From Rhabdophis nuchalis (Eukaryota > Chordata > Lepidosauria > Squamata > Natricidae), in the NCBI GenBank assembly GCA_039707465.1, contig CM077644.1, positions 79,010,875 to 79,074,874 on the forward strand: a DNA stretch of 64,000 nt. The letters are read 5' to 3'. Both the position numbers and the translations under genes were made by a program. Below are positions 1 to 10,324 of the stretch, in pieces. Every line of letters starts with the position of its first letter. The stretch's first letter is position 1. The notes under the pieces are model-generated. The model made no database searches. It worked only from the letters and a program-made list of their open reading frames with translations, and had not been told where the DNA came from.

Positions 1-776
1 GCAGATAATAGTTACAATGTAATATTGAATGGCCAGTAGTAAATAGCATAATCTGGGGGGGAAATGATTGAGAAAAATAAATTGTATTAAATAAATTGAT
101 TTAGGACTTATTTTTCGATAACTGTATGAGACTATAGCCATAGTGTTGGGTCAGAGAATGCATCCATTTTTCACTAGTTGATTTCCAAAATGCTGATTAG
201 TCTTAATACATATGATCTGAACATGAAATCATTAGAATGAGTGTAATGAGTAGCTAGTATTGCACAGGAAATAAGGAATTCTGGTAGGTGGTTGATAATT
301 TTTCTTGTTTTTAAATAAAAGGTTTCTTGTATTTCATGTCTTTCAAAATGAATTCAGTTCCTTATTATTGAGAGAATCCTCATCAGTTATTTAAGCTCCA
401 AATCAAACATAACAAATATTTCCATTTCCATGTATAGTATTTCTGCTAGCACTCAAGATTATCTCAAGCAGTACAATACAGTCAGACCATCAGACATCAC
501 CAGAGCCTAACACTGCAGTGAAATGATCACTTTTGACCATGCAAAGATACCCTCAATTTGCCAGATTGCAAGAAAATGTGAACAGTTCATTTATACTCTG
601 AAGACATTTAAGTCTGCATAGTGAATAGTAAATTCCCCTACTGTAGATAATAGTTGTGTATATCTAGTCCATGTTTGCTCAGTCACTAAGCATCACTCTA
701 TTTGATAGTTCATAGAGTATCTCTTATAATGTGATCTGATATGTTATTTTTATATGATTAATGGTTTGCTTAATAG
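1..776. other. SRSF11 intron (5' part of window)
   Basis: No coding sequence, recognisable repeat family or RNA gene was seen here. By position it is the intron before the first SRSF11 exon in the window, and it ends in a usable acceptor (AG at 775-776). Confidence 0.6.
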
Positions 777-908
777 ACGGTCACGAAGTCGATCCAGAAG
801 ACGGTCACATTCAAAGTCAAGGAGCAGAAGAAGATCTAAAAGTCCTCGACGGCGGCGATCTCACTCTAGAGAACGTATTAGGAGATCTAGGAGCACTTCC
901 AAAACCAG
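777..908 (+). CDS. SRSF11: SRSF11 coding exon (RS domain)
   Basis: The exon runs from acceptor AG (775-776) to donor GT (909-910). Its first base completes the previous codon. It then encodes dense RS/SR dipeptides (SRSRSRRRSHSKSRSRRRSK and onward through SPRRRRSHSRER), ending SRSTSKT plus two bases of an Arg codon. Such RS runs are phosphorylated and mediate contacts between splicing factors. Confidence 0.92.
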
Positions 909-3387
909 GTGCTTGAAAACTTCACAAAATCCTGAAATTCTGTTTTGTATTGGAGGAAATTATTCTGTTAGATATAAAAATATTAGAAATGTGATTTATA
1001 GCCAGTTTCCATTCTTGCCGCATGAAAAATTCATTGATCCAGCAAAAAGCTCCATCTAAAGGTTTTTTTCTCTCTCTTCAGTTTTAAAGATTACTCCAAA
1101 CATGAGATGGAGATCAGTTGTAGGAAGAGTAAGGCACACCTTTCTTCTCTTTTGATGCTGCTATCAGAAGCTTCTGCTGGATCAACTAACATTGGCATTA
1201 ATTCTGCCCTGTAACCAGGATAGAGGGATGGAGATACACACACACACACATCCATCCATCCATCCATCCATCCATCCATGTTACAGGGTAGAATTAATGC
1301 CAATGTTAGTGTATGTGTGTGTGTTTCATACATACATATATATACATACATACATACATACATACATACATACATACATACATACATACATACATACACA
1401 TACACACACAATCTTATCATCTATCTATATGGATGATACATGAAACAAAAACAGCTCATCATTTCTTCCTCTTTTAGAGACAAAAAGAAAGAAGAAAAGG
1501 AGAAAAAACGGTCTAAAACTCCACCCAAAAGCTACAGCACTGCCAGACGATCCAGAAGCGCAAGCAGGTTGTTTGTTTTGTATAATCCTACGTTTCTCTA
1601 GAAGGCTGTCGAAATGGCCTACTATTCTGACTTCTGGGAACCCTTCACTATTTGAACTAGGGTCCTTTCATACTACACTAAAAGCATTTTAATGAATTGT
1701 ATATCTTTAGATTCAAACACAGATAAAATTCTCAATGTTAACCTATCAACGTTTCTATGAGGTGCTAGTGGACCAGCATGCTGGTTGGAAGTCAATCCTT
1801 GCATTATAGATACCTTGCACTTGTCCATGTGAGTCATGAGGAATATGAAAGTTACTCCTCTTATGCAAGCTCTTGCCCTTTAATTTTTCAGGCTAAAGAA
1901 AAGATGGGTTGCTAGAAATAAGAGATCTCATTCTGTACATGCACATCTCGGGATAGTTTGTCCAGCAAGCAATTACTGATTAAAAGTTGGTGTGTGTGTG
2001 CTGCATTAGAAACATTATTTTGCAAGGTTTTTGCTACCAGCAAGACCAATTTCAGTCTTTCTCTTGACTTTTGGTTATTATCCCTGACTTTTCACTGTGC
2101 TATCTTGAGGTCACTACTGTGTTTCTCCGAAAATAAGACATGGTCTTATTTTTTTGACTCTTGAAATAAGCGCTTGTCCTCATTTTCAGGGAGGTCTTAT
2201 TATTTTTAAGGTGCAGGAGGCAGCAAGCGTGGTCACCTCATGGCTCCTGCTGTTGTAATATTTTTGGGCAAACAGGGTACATGTTACCATCCAAACAAGA
2301 CCTCAGAAAGACTGATTTAATTTAGCCTTCTATGTTGTATTTATGCTTTTGTCGGCTACAAAGAAATGCTGGTGCCATTAAAAAAATGTTCTTGTTTATA
2401 TATACTTTGGAGATTAAATACATATTGAGGGTGTTAATAAATACAGGGAAAAGTTTGATTGAGAGTCACTCTTGTTACAGAGAAAGACGCCGCAGAAGAA
2501 GCAGAAGTGGCTCCAGATCACCTAAAAAGCCTAGGTCACCTAAGAGAAAAGTGTCTAGATCCCCTTCACCAAAAAGGTTTGTCTTTCAACAAATCTACTG
2601 AATTGATCTTTTTTTTTCTTTCTCAGTTCTATCGTAGGAAATGCCTTACATCTTGTTCAGGCTTAAATTAACATTGATTGAGTAATTATTCCAGCAGTAA
2701 TTACTGGTGTTAGAATCTTACTTCACTTTGGGAAAGTGAAATAATTTGAAGATATTCAGTAAATTGACATACATCAATAAAGGCATAATTATTTGTAAAT
2801 AGTACAAACAGATGAGCTTCTCTGCATTTTTCATATTGTCAAACAGCTTTCATTGCAGGAGACTTGAGTGCAATTTTCCCATAGAACATTTTAGTAAGAA
2901 CATTTTAGTAATCCCATGGAATGTTTGTATTCTCATTCTCATGTGTTTGTTGTTTTCCTTTCAGGCATAAGAAAGAGAAGAAAAAAGATAAAGATAAAGA
3001 GAGAAGCAGGGATGAGCGTGAAAGATCAACAAGTAAAAAGAAAAAAAGCAAAGACAAAGAGAAAGAGCGAGAGAGGAAATCAGAAAGTGACAAAGATGTC
3101 AAAGTATGCTGAAATATATTTTTCTTGGTTGATAGAGATTGCAAACTTCATTTGAAACATGTCTTATGTGCTTTATTATACGTTTTGTCTTGGCAAAGCA
3201 GGTTACAAGGGATTATGATGAAGAAGAACAAGGCTACGATAGTGAAAAAGAGAAAAAGGAAGAAAAAGCCGCTGATGGCACTTCCCCAAAGCTCAAGGAG
3301 TCCCCAGAGAAAGGGGGTGGTGAACCAAGGGAGTCCAAGGTCAATGGAGATGATCATCATGAAGAGGATATGGATATGAGTGACTGA
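777..3387 (+). CDS. SRSF11: SRSF11 (serine/arginine-rich splicing factor 11), 3' coding exons; gene-level entry
   Basis: Five spliced coding exons (777-908, 1478-1567, 2481-2576, 2965-3103, 3202-3387) join in a single frame. They encode an RS-repeat segment, then a lysine/glutamate-rich segment, then an acidic tail ending in DMDMSD. From memory this order and wording match the C-terminal half of vertebrate SRSF11 (p54), a nuclear SR-family pre-mRNA splicing regulator. The N-terminal RRM and earlier exons lie upstream of the window, so the gene is partial here. All four introns seen have GT-AG ends. The gene converges on ANKRD13C, as in the human arrangement. The gene call is very secure; the exon limits rest on splice-site reading only. 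Confidence 0.95.
1091..1430. repeat. Microsatellite block: (CA)n, (CATC)n, (CATA)n with flanking inverted repeat
   Basis: A short CA run and a CATC/TCCA tetranucleotide run (about 1229-1279) are followed by a long CATA run (about 1329-1410). The first part is bracketed by 31-bp inverted arms at 1185-1215 and 1280-1310 that differ at one base. It lies wholly inside an SRSF11 intron. The long open frames on both strands here are microsatellite artefacts. Confidence 0.9.
1478..1567 (+). CDS. SRSF11: SRSF11 coding exon
   Basis: The acceptor is cttttag before 1478 and the donor GT is at 1568-1569. It encodes the DKKKEEKEKKRSKTPPKSYS segment followed by TARRSRSAS and two bases of Arg. Phase matches both neighbouring exons and the wording is nearly that of other vertebrate SRSF11 proteins. 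Confidence 0.93.
2115..2325 (+). mobile_element. Short DNA-transposon-like repeat, GTGTTTC...AAAATAAGAC family
   Basis: The segment starts gtgtttctccgaaaataaga, carries 'ggtcttattttt' motifs and continues through a GC-richer part (gcaggaggcagcaagcgtgg). The same arrangement occurs again at about 53911-54088, where both ends form an imperfect terminal inverted repeat. It is intronic in SRSF11. Family name not assigned. Confidence 0.6.
2481..2576 (+). CDS. SRSF11: SRSF11 coding exon
   Basis: The acceptor is ttgttacag before 2481 and the donor GT is at 2577-2578. It encodes ERRRRRSRSGSRSPKKPRSP then KRKVSRSPSPK and two bases of Arg. Many SP and RS sites are candidates for SRPK/CLK phosphorylation. 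Confidence 0.93.
2965..3103 (+). CDS. SRSF11: SRSF11 coding exon (Lys/Glu-rich)
   Basis: The acceptor is tttcag before 2965 and the donor GTATGC starts at 3104. It encodes HKKEKKKDKDKERSRDERER, then STSKKKKSKDKEKERERKSE and SDKDVK. It is in phase with the neighbouring exons and is the highly charged linker of the protein. Confidence 0.93.
3202..3387 (+). CDS. SRSF11: SRSF11 terminal coding exon with stop
   Basis: The exon encodes VTRDYDEEEQGYDSEKEKKE through KVNGDDHHEEDMDMSD and a TGA stop at 3385-3387. The acceptor is a tandem AAGCAG (3196-3201), so either AG could be used; the upstream AG would add one Gln before VTRD. The acidic C-terminus matches the family end. Confidence 0.94.
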   Translation, partial: VTRDYDEEEQGYDSEKEKKEEKAADGTSPKLKESPEKGGGEPRESKVNGDDHHEEDMDMSD

Positions 3388-4815
3388 ATGTTGCCTTTCC
3401 CGTGAAAACAATTGGCCACATGCATCAGTGTCATTCCTGTGTGATTCCTTTATGCTGTACTTGTTTAACCTTCCAAACTAGATGTATACAACTGTAACTA
3501 TACATGGTTGTAAAGCGCCTAATATTAAATAATTACATCAAAAGTTTTAGAGAAAGTGGTACCTGGGTTTCCATTCTTGTTATTGGCTAAATTGAATTGA
3601 GTAGCCCAGCAGTCCTTACTAGCTTGGTGCTGCTTTTTTCCTTTTTGAGCAAAAAGCTGCATGCATCTTTGACAGGCATGGACTGTTTGTGTTGTATGAT
3701 CTTTTTAGTAAACCAGCTCACCTACAATAGTGTTTCTAGAGTTTGATTATTTACAATAATAGAGCAAAATAGGGAATGAACTGGCTGCATGTTAACTGTG
3801 GCAAGAACATCCTTCTACAACATGGTGGCCCACTAAGGGACTTCAGTGTAGAGAGAGAGAAACTAACATTAGCTTCATCTGGGAAGAAATCTTCTGATAG
3901 AGGTAGATAATATTTCTAGCCCTGTGGCTGAATCTTTTTGTTGTGGATTTGTTTGGCTTTGACACGGTTGAAATGCATTAGTCTTTTGATGCCCAGTGTA
4001 AGGTAGACTTTGAGTCTCAATCCTTCTCAGGTGGGGTATTTGATTTTTCACAATTTGGATGTCTTGAGGTAAAAAAAAACATCTCTGTATTCTGCAGAAG
4101 AGACAGAGATAACCTTGTGTAGTTTTTTAGAAGCTGCATTTCATTTTGAGTATTAAAACTCTGCAACAAAAAAAAGGGTAGTGCATTTTAAATGGAACTT
4201 CATAATGATTTTAAAACAAGTCTACTTGATAATGTATTTGATCTCAAGTTGTATAAACTAACTCATTTGTGTTGCAGTCACTGAAGTAGTAACCTTTGAC
4301 ACAGTAATTTTATGTTATGCAAAGTATATGGGCAATCTATTTTAGTTCTGGAAGTTTGGGGGGCATATACTTTTGTGCAGGTAAAAAAAAAACAAAAGTA
4401 GGCTACAGTCTGTGCCATGTTTATGTACAGTTTCTGAAATTGTTTTACAAGACTTTGATAATAAAAAAATCAAATATACACTTGATTTGTACTAAAGTGT
4501 GCGTGTATCGGTGTTAATGATTTGTATAAAGCTACCTCACTTTTTCCATTTATATTTTCATTTACTATCATTGTTTAAATCTGTGTTACCACAAAAATAT
4601 CTAGCATATTCATAATTTGTGTCCAGGGAAGATTCTTCCCCCTATATGTTGGAAATCTGATGGCGATCACTCTTCCCCAAAAAAGAAGGGCTGCCCTTCC
4701 AAAAAAGGGAATAGTCTATGTATTTTTAATACTTAGTATCCTTGGACAAACATACTGCTTGATATTTGTTTTTCAAAGTTTGTGAGAATAAAATTATATC
4801 TGAATAGTTTGGGTT
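3388..4815 (+). other. SRSF11: SRSF11 3' UTR (inferred)
   Basis: This is AT-rich non-coding sequence after the stop and I recognised no repeat in it. Candidate poly(A) signals are ATTAAA at 3524-3529, AATAAA at 4460-4465 and AATAAA at 4787-4792. The last would place the longest 3' end near 4810. Which signals are used cannot be told from sequence alone. Confidence 0.6.
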
Positions 4816-5463
4816 CAGAATACTGATCTATTAAAATCCTCCAATTAATTCCAGTAAACTTCCTCCCCCCCAAAATCATTATAAGTTAGAATTAGTAGCT
4901 ATGTTGCCTGCTGAATTTTTTTTTAAAGTAACAAATAATAGAATGAAATAGTATTTTCTATTGGTGTTTCACAATGAGAATAGAAGAATTTATAATTTTA
5001 GTAATAAGTATTTTCTAAATATATCAAAATGTACCATAAATGTTACACAGCCCTTTTTCTCTCTCTGAAAGACAAATAAGATATATCTTTACAGGGGAGG
5101 AAAATGAAGCTTGTGAAATAATTCCATTAATTGTATCTATGAAAGTGCATTTGTAGAACGCTCAAACTTTGCACTTCCTTTTGGCGAAATTTCAAATTAT
5201 TGTACCAAAGAAGTATAATAAATGAGGGCTGAACAGATGGAGTTCAACTTCTGGTTCCCAATAAACTTTCTCACGCACAATGGCACGGATTATGAAATTT
5301 AAAGTTTGTAATCCTAAGAGGAATGGATGAATTTGCTACTAAATAATTTCAGATTTGTTGGCCAGACTGAACAACAGAAATGGAAACAGCATCTTTGTGA
5401 AAATCCAAAATCAGTTTATAAATACCCTGGCTTTAACTTAATATATTTTTAAAACTGAAAATC
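4816..5463. other. Intergenic stretch, nothing recognised
   Basis: AT-rich sequence between the SRSF11 3' end and a hAT-like repeat. I see no gene, RNA or known repeat in it. Confidence 0.4.
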
Positions 5464-6012
5464 AATATTCAGGAGTGGTGGTTCCAACCCCCAGGGCGCA
5501 GATTGGTACTAGTCCATGGCCTGTTAGGAACTGGGCTGCACAACTGGAGGTGAGCAGCGGGTGAGCAACACTGCATGTGCAGGATTTAGGTTGCACATTC
5601 TTAGATTTATTCTACCATCTACCTGGTTTTTAAACTGCTACATCCTTAACCTTTCGCCAGACACTAGGAATCTTACATCATTACAAACATTCATTAAACA
5701 TCTCTAGTAACCTAATAACCTCCAGGGGTGGGGGATAATTGGATGTGGAACAGATTACTGGCATTCCTGACGGTGCTGTGACTGGTTCTTGTACTTAATA
5801 ATGGTCTCTGAGTCCCCATGGTCATGCAATAGTATTTGCAACCTTCCCACCAGCAAAGTCAATGGGGAAGCCAGCAGAAGATCAAAAAAGGCAATCACAT
5901 AATGTCTTCATTGAACAATCTGCAGTTATTTGCTTGGCAATGGCAACTGCTGGGATTAGTGTCGTTAAACAGCATGATCATGTGATGTCTCTGACTAGTT
6001 AGCTTAGTGACA
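5464..6012. mobile_element. hAT-like fragment followed by decayed GTAGTCC-family MITE sequence
   Basis: The part at about 5470-5580 resembles a vertebrate hAT end (gtggttccaaccccc, then ggcctgttaggaactgggc). About 5760-6010 has the motifs tccccatggtcatg, agcaaagtcaatgggg and gcatgatcatgtgat, which are shared with the MITE copies at 8300 and 26029. Both pieces are incomplete and diverged. Confidence 0.5.
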
Positions 6013-6344
6013 GTAATTCTGGTTCCAATTGTAAACTCGACTGCTATATTAAGAATTCAGTTTAGGGATTCAAAAAAATAATACATTGTTTCACAGAAGT
6101 CAATATAAATATAACAAAATTACACCATGCTAACCAATTCATCTTTTTTTTTATAAAGTGAGTAGTATAGTTGATCACAGTACTGTCATGAATACAGTAT
6201 ACCTTAACATCAGTAATAAATTTCACCGAAGAATCCATTCCAATCAAATTCTACCAGTGAACATAAAAAGTAGGTTGGCCTACACTTATTACTAGATAAA
6301 CAAGGACCTGAATAAAACAATCATATATAAAAACATTAACATTA

Positions 6345-6455
6345 ATAGATCCTGTGCTGGTCAACATTATGAATGACTTGAAAATAATACTTCCATTTTT
6401 ATATATAATTCAAATGATAGATTTGCAGATGACAACAATGAAAGGTGGTATTGCA
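6345..6455 (+). mobile_element. Decayed CR1-type reverse-transcriptase fragment
   Basis: Reading through errors, the DNA gives pieces resembling the CR1 RT motif region (a NIMNDL-like stretch, then a FADD-like 'atttgcagatgacaaca'). It lines up in order with the intact CR1 ORF2 elsewhere in this window. Short and degenerate. Confidence 0.45.
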
Positions 6456-7130
6456 AAGTTGTGTCCCGACACATCGCAACCCTATGGACAATGTTCCTCC
6501 AGGCCTTCCTGTCCTCTACCATCTTCCGGAGTCCATTTAACCTCACCCCAACTGCTTCGGTGACTCCATCCAGCTACCTCATTCTCTGTCGTCCCCTTCT
6601 TTTGCCCTCAATCTTTCCCAGCATTAGACTCTTCTCCAGGGAGTCCTTCCTTCTCATTAGGTGGCCAAAGTATAGATCTGGCCTTCTAAAGAGCAGTCAG
6701 GGTTGATCTCTAGGACTGACTGGTTTGATCACCTTGCAGTCCAAGGGACTTGCAGGAGTGTTTTCCAGCACCATAGTTCAAAGGCCTCAATTCTTTGATG
6801 CTCAGCCTTCCTTAAGGTCCAACTTTCACAGCCATACGTTGCAACTGGGAAATTCATAGTGCATATATGCACTTTTGTTGGCAGGGTGATGTCTCTGCTT
6901 TTTAGTATGCTGGTTAGATTTGCTATATCTTTCCTCCCCAGGAGCAAGTGTCTTTTAATTTCTTGGCTGTAGTCACCATCTACGGTGATCTTGGAGCCCA
7001 GGAAAATAAAATCTGTCATTACCTCCATTTCTTCCCCATCTATTTGCCAGGAATTGAGAGGGCCGGATGCCATGATATTAGTTTTCTTAATGCTGAGTTT
7101 CAAATGAAAGTTGTAGCAAGCAAAAAAAAG
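6456..7130 (-). mobile_element. BovB (RTE) LINE 3' fragment
   Basis: The minus strand encodes FIFLGSKITVDGDYSQEIKR and, downstream, YGCESWTLRKAEHQRIEAFE then LWCWKTLLQVPWTARS. These are the hallmark C-terminal words of BovB/RTE reverse transcriptases. Further downstream the frame continues with interruptions through a VHRVAMCRDT-like end. The 5' part is missing. BovB is well known for horizontal spread among squamates and ruminants. Confidence 0.85.
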
Positions 7131-7354
7131 GGGGCACAAGATTTAGGAGACGTTTGACAACAGAACATTGAAAAAACAGCAAAATGAATTGCGGCAGAAA
7201 AATATGCATTTAACAAAGAAAAATATCTTAAGATGGAAAGGATCTGAATGCCTTGAAGAATCACAAGTTAAATATTAACAAATAAGCTGATGCAGTTACA
7301 AAAAAGGAATTCTATAGATGCATGATGTTGAAGTAGTGAAATGCTGTCTTCTCT

Positions 7355-7625
7355 ATTACAGTATAACAATAATAGTTGGAAGGGACCCTGGACGTCTTCT
7401 AGTTCAATCCCCTACTCAAGTAAGAGATGCTATACAATTTCAAACAAATGGCTGTCCAATCGCTTCTTAAAAACTTCGAGTGTTGGAGCACTCGCAACTT
7501 CGTTCCACTGATTAATTGTTCTGTCAGGAAGTTTCTCCTTAATTCTAGGTTGGTTCTCTCCTTCATTAGTTTCCACCCATTGTTTCTTGCCCTGCCTTCA
7601 ATCTGGGCATTAGATTGACCCTCAC
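7355..7625 (-). mobile_element. CR1 LINE 3' end fragment
   Basis: The segment contains 'agttggaagggaccctggac', 'caaatggctgtccaatcg' and 'ctgattaattgttctgtcagg', colinear with the 3' end of the intact CR1 at 60-63.5 kb. It is 5'-truncated and diverged. Confidence 0.8.
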
Positions 7626-7869
7626 TCTTCTCTGCGGTGACGGTCGGGCAGCACTTGTAATATTACAACCAATCAGATTTTAGGAAGGGCACAGAGTGGG
7701 TTCAGAGACAAACAACCAAAATGAAAAAAAGTGTCCAGAAGGCTTACGAGGAATTGCCGGAAGATGCAGGCTTTTTGTAGGAAGTTACTTACACAAAGGC
7801 TGCTGGATTCTCACTGTCAAATATTTTATAATGGTAAGTTTCAGCATGATAGCTGAGAGTTGGACTAGA

Positions 7870-7980
7870 TTAGGGATGGGCAACTGGCAAAGTTACGATC
7901 TGTGGACTTCAACTCCCAGAATTCCTGAGAGATCATGTTCAGTCAGGGTAGCTTCTTATCTGAAGAGAAAGCAGTAGACT
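7870..7980. mobile_element. Half of a hairpin hAT MITE (decayed)
   Basis: The string 'tgtggacttcaactcccagaat' seen in the hairpin MITEs occurs after 'agggatgggcaactggc'. No opposite arm is present. Probably a deletion derivative or a related family. Confidence 0.45.
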
Positions 7981-8297
7981 ATACAATTTCTTAAATTGGA
8001 TTGGACAACAAATAACAAGAGTCATCAATTATTCTCTTTATGATTCTGTAGTCTCAGCAGTTGGCACCTGGTCTCTAAAGACCTTGATTTATGTCTTGAC
8101 TACCATTTTCCTTCAGCTTTTGTGGCCAGATTTCTTGGCTTTTGACCTTTGGCTGTTAACTGACTTTGTCTGTGATCCTTCCTCCCCGCCATCCCCCTTA
8201 TTAAAAAAAGTCTTGACCCAGTTTATCACTCTGGGCAGCCAGTAGATGTTCTCTTCACTTATTAAACATCACACAATTATAGTATTAAAAATAAAGT

Positions 8298-8710
8298 ACA
8301 AATAGTCCTCGACTTACAACAGCTCTTTTAGTGACTGTTCGAAGTATGACGACATTGAAAAAAGGGACTTATGACCATTTTTCACACTTATAACCATTGC
8401 AGCATCCCCATGGTCATGTGATTTATCCTCGGATGCCTGACAACTGGTTCATATTTAGGACAGTTGCAGTGTTCCGGAATCATGTGATCCCTTTTTACGA
8501 CCTTCTGACAAGCAAAGTCAATGGGGATGCCAGATTCACTTAATGTTACTTAATGTTCACTTAATGTGTTACTAATTTAACAACTGCAGTGATTCACTTA
8601 AGACATGTGGCAAGAAAAGTCGTAAAATGGGGCAAAACTCACTTAACAAATTTTTCACTTAGCAACATAAATTTTGGACTCCGTTGTGGTCATAATTTGA
8701 GGACTACATG
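8298..8710. mobile_element. MITE, GTAGTCC terminal family, near full length
   Basis: It starts at tagtcctcgacttacaa and ends at ggactacatg, giving short inverted termini. The interior holds 'atccccatggtcatgtga', 'cgaccttctgacaagcaaag' and 'tggggcaaaactcacttaac', all repeated in other copies in this window (for example 26029-26412). No ORF, so non-autonomous. Superfamily uncertain. Confidence 0.7.
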
Positions 8711-8711
8711 T

Positions 8712-9420
8712 AATAATAATAATAATAATTTTTAATTTATAACCCGCTCTCTCCCCCCGAAGGGACTCGAGGCGGGGCACAGGGAATTAAAAATACAAAT
8801 AAAAACCACAAACAAAATACAATGTTAAAACAAATTAAACTAACCCTGCGCTAAAATCCCATATAAAAACTAAAACTAAGCCCTAAAAACAGTTTAATTA
8901 CCCTAGGCCGGCCAAGCAGAAGAAGTGTGTTTTTAATTTTTGACGGAAGGAGCGGAGGTCCGTGGTTGTTCTGATTTCGGGGAGAAGGTCGTTCCAGAGG
9001 GTCGGGCCCGCCATAGAGAAGGCCCTTCCCCTGGGCGTCGCCCACTGGCATAGCCTGGTGGACGGCACCCGGAGAAGTCCCTCTCTGTGGGAGCGAATCG
9101 GCCGCAGGGATGTATGGGGCAGTATGAGATCCCGCAGATAGCTAGATCCCGTGCCATGGAGCGCTTTGAAGATGATAACCAACACCTTGAAGCGCACCCG
9201 AAAGACGACAGGCAGCCAATGCAGCTCGCGCAGGCGCGGTGTTACATGGGAAAACCTAGAGGTTCCCATAACTGCCCGCGCGGCTGCATTCTGGACAAGC
9301 TGAAGTCTTCGGGTGCACCTCAAGGGGAGCCCCATGTAGAGAGCATTGCAGTAGTCCAGTAACATAGATGGTAAATCAGGATTTATTTTTTTGCTCACTA
9401 AATGCATCCAAATTGGAGAC
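8712..9420 (-). mobile_element. L2-like LINE 3' fragment
   Basis: The minus strand encodes LDYCNALYMGLPLRCTRRLQ, then HVTPRLRELHWLPVVFRVRF and GRAFSMAGPTLWNDLLPEIR. These correspond to the C-terminus of the L2-like LINE at 42.5-45.7 kb. Its 3' tail is an (AAT)n-type microsatellite at about 8712-8730. The start is truncated near 9420. Confidence 0.85.
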
Positions 9421-9534
9421 AACTAATGGTGACTTGATCACAATGACTACTGATCTGAAGGTAGATTTGGTTGACTTTGCATCCAAAACGTCACAAAAAG
9501 TTGCTGGGAGTAAAGAAGCATAAAATTGATTTTT

Positions 9535-9800
9535 ATTTTATTATTATTATTATCACCATCATCATTATCATCATCATCATCATCATTATTACGTTAAGGC
9601 ATCAGTCTAACCAAGAGACCATGAGTTCTAATCCTCCGGAGTCATGAAAGACATTTGGGTCATCTTGGGGCCAGTCATTCTTTTAACCCAACTCACTTCA
9701 CAGGCAGTTGTGGGGACAATAGGAGAAAGCAGTCTTAGATATGTTCACCATATGCAATTTACAAAAATAACAAAGTTGGGATATAAATAATATAGTACTA
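9535..9800 (+). mobile_element. tRNA-derived SINE (diverged) with adjoining ATT/ATC microsatellite
   Basis: A microsatellite (9537-9590) is followed by a SINE body with 'gagttctaatcc' (box B-like), 'ggggccagtcattctttt', 'cccaactcacttcacagg' and a 3' end 'gggatataaataa'. The body resembles the squamate tRNA SINE at 37.67 kb. Confidence 0.55.
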
Positions 9801-9803
9801 GGG

Positions 9804-10112
9804 CCATGATGGCGAACCTATGTCACAGGTGCCACAGGTGGCACGCAGAACCATTTCTTAGGGCACGTGAGGCATTGCCCTGTCAGCTCCATTGCATGTG
9901 TGTGCTGGCCAGCTGATTTAGGCCTTCTTTTGAGGCCGTATTTCACCCTCTGGAGGCTTCAGGGGAGCTCCTGAAGCCTGGGGAGGGCAAAAAAAGCGTG
10001 CCAAAAGCAGGGGGTTGTGCACATAGCATTATGGGTGTGGCACGCCCATGCACGCCCCCCCTGTGCTCCCCCCACTTTTGGCATGCGAGCCAAAAAAGGT
10101 TAGCCATCACTG
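9804..10112 (-). mobile_element. hAT MITE (CAGTGATGGC termini)
   Basis: Read on the minus strand it begins CAGTGATGGCTAACC and ends in a matching GGTTCGCCATCATGG. The flanks are tactaggg (9796-9803) and tactagag (10113-10120), an 8-bp duplication with one mismatch. No coding capacity. Confidence 0.7.
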
Positions 10113-10324
10113 TACTAGAGTATGCTCCAGGACATTGATAGCTGAATTTGCTAATTGAAATATTATATTAAATAAATAGATGAGGGAGGATAAATTATAG
10201 CATCCATTATACAGTTGAACCATGATGTGGCTTATGAATGCCATCATCGCACACTATAGCATGGCTTTTAAGCCCATATATATGTGGTCTAGCTTAAAGT
10301 TAAAAAGATTGCAATCAACACCAA

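Noticed and set aside
1091..1443. Frames of 109 and 83 aa with HTHTH/IHTYIHTY and MYVCMYVC repeats
   Set aside because: They are translations of CATA, CA and CATC microsatellites.
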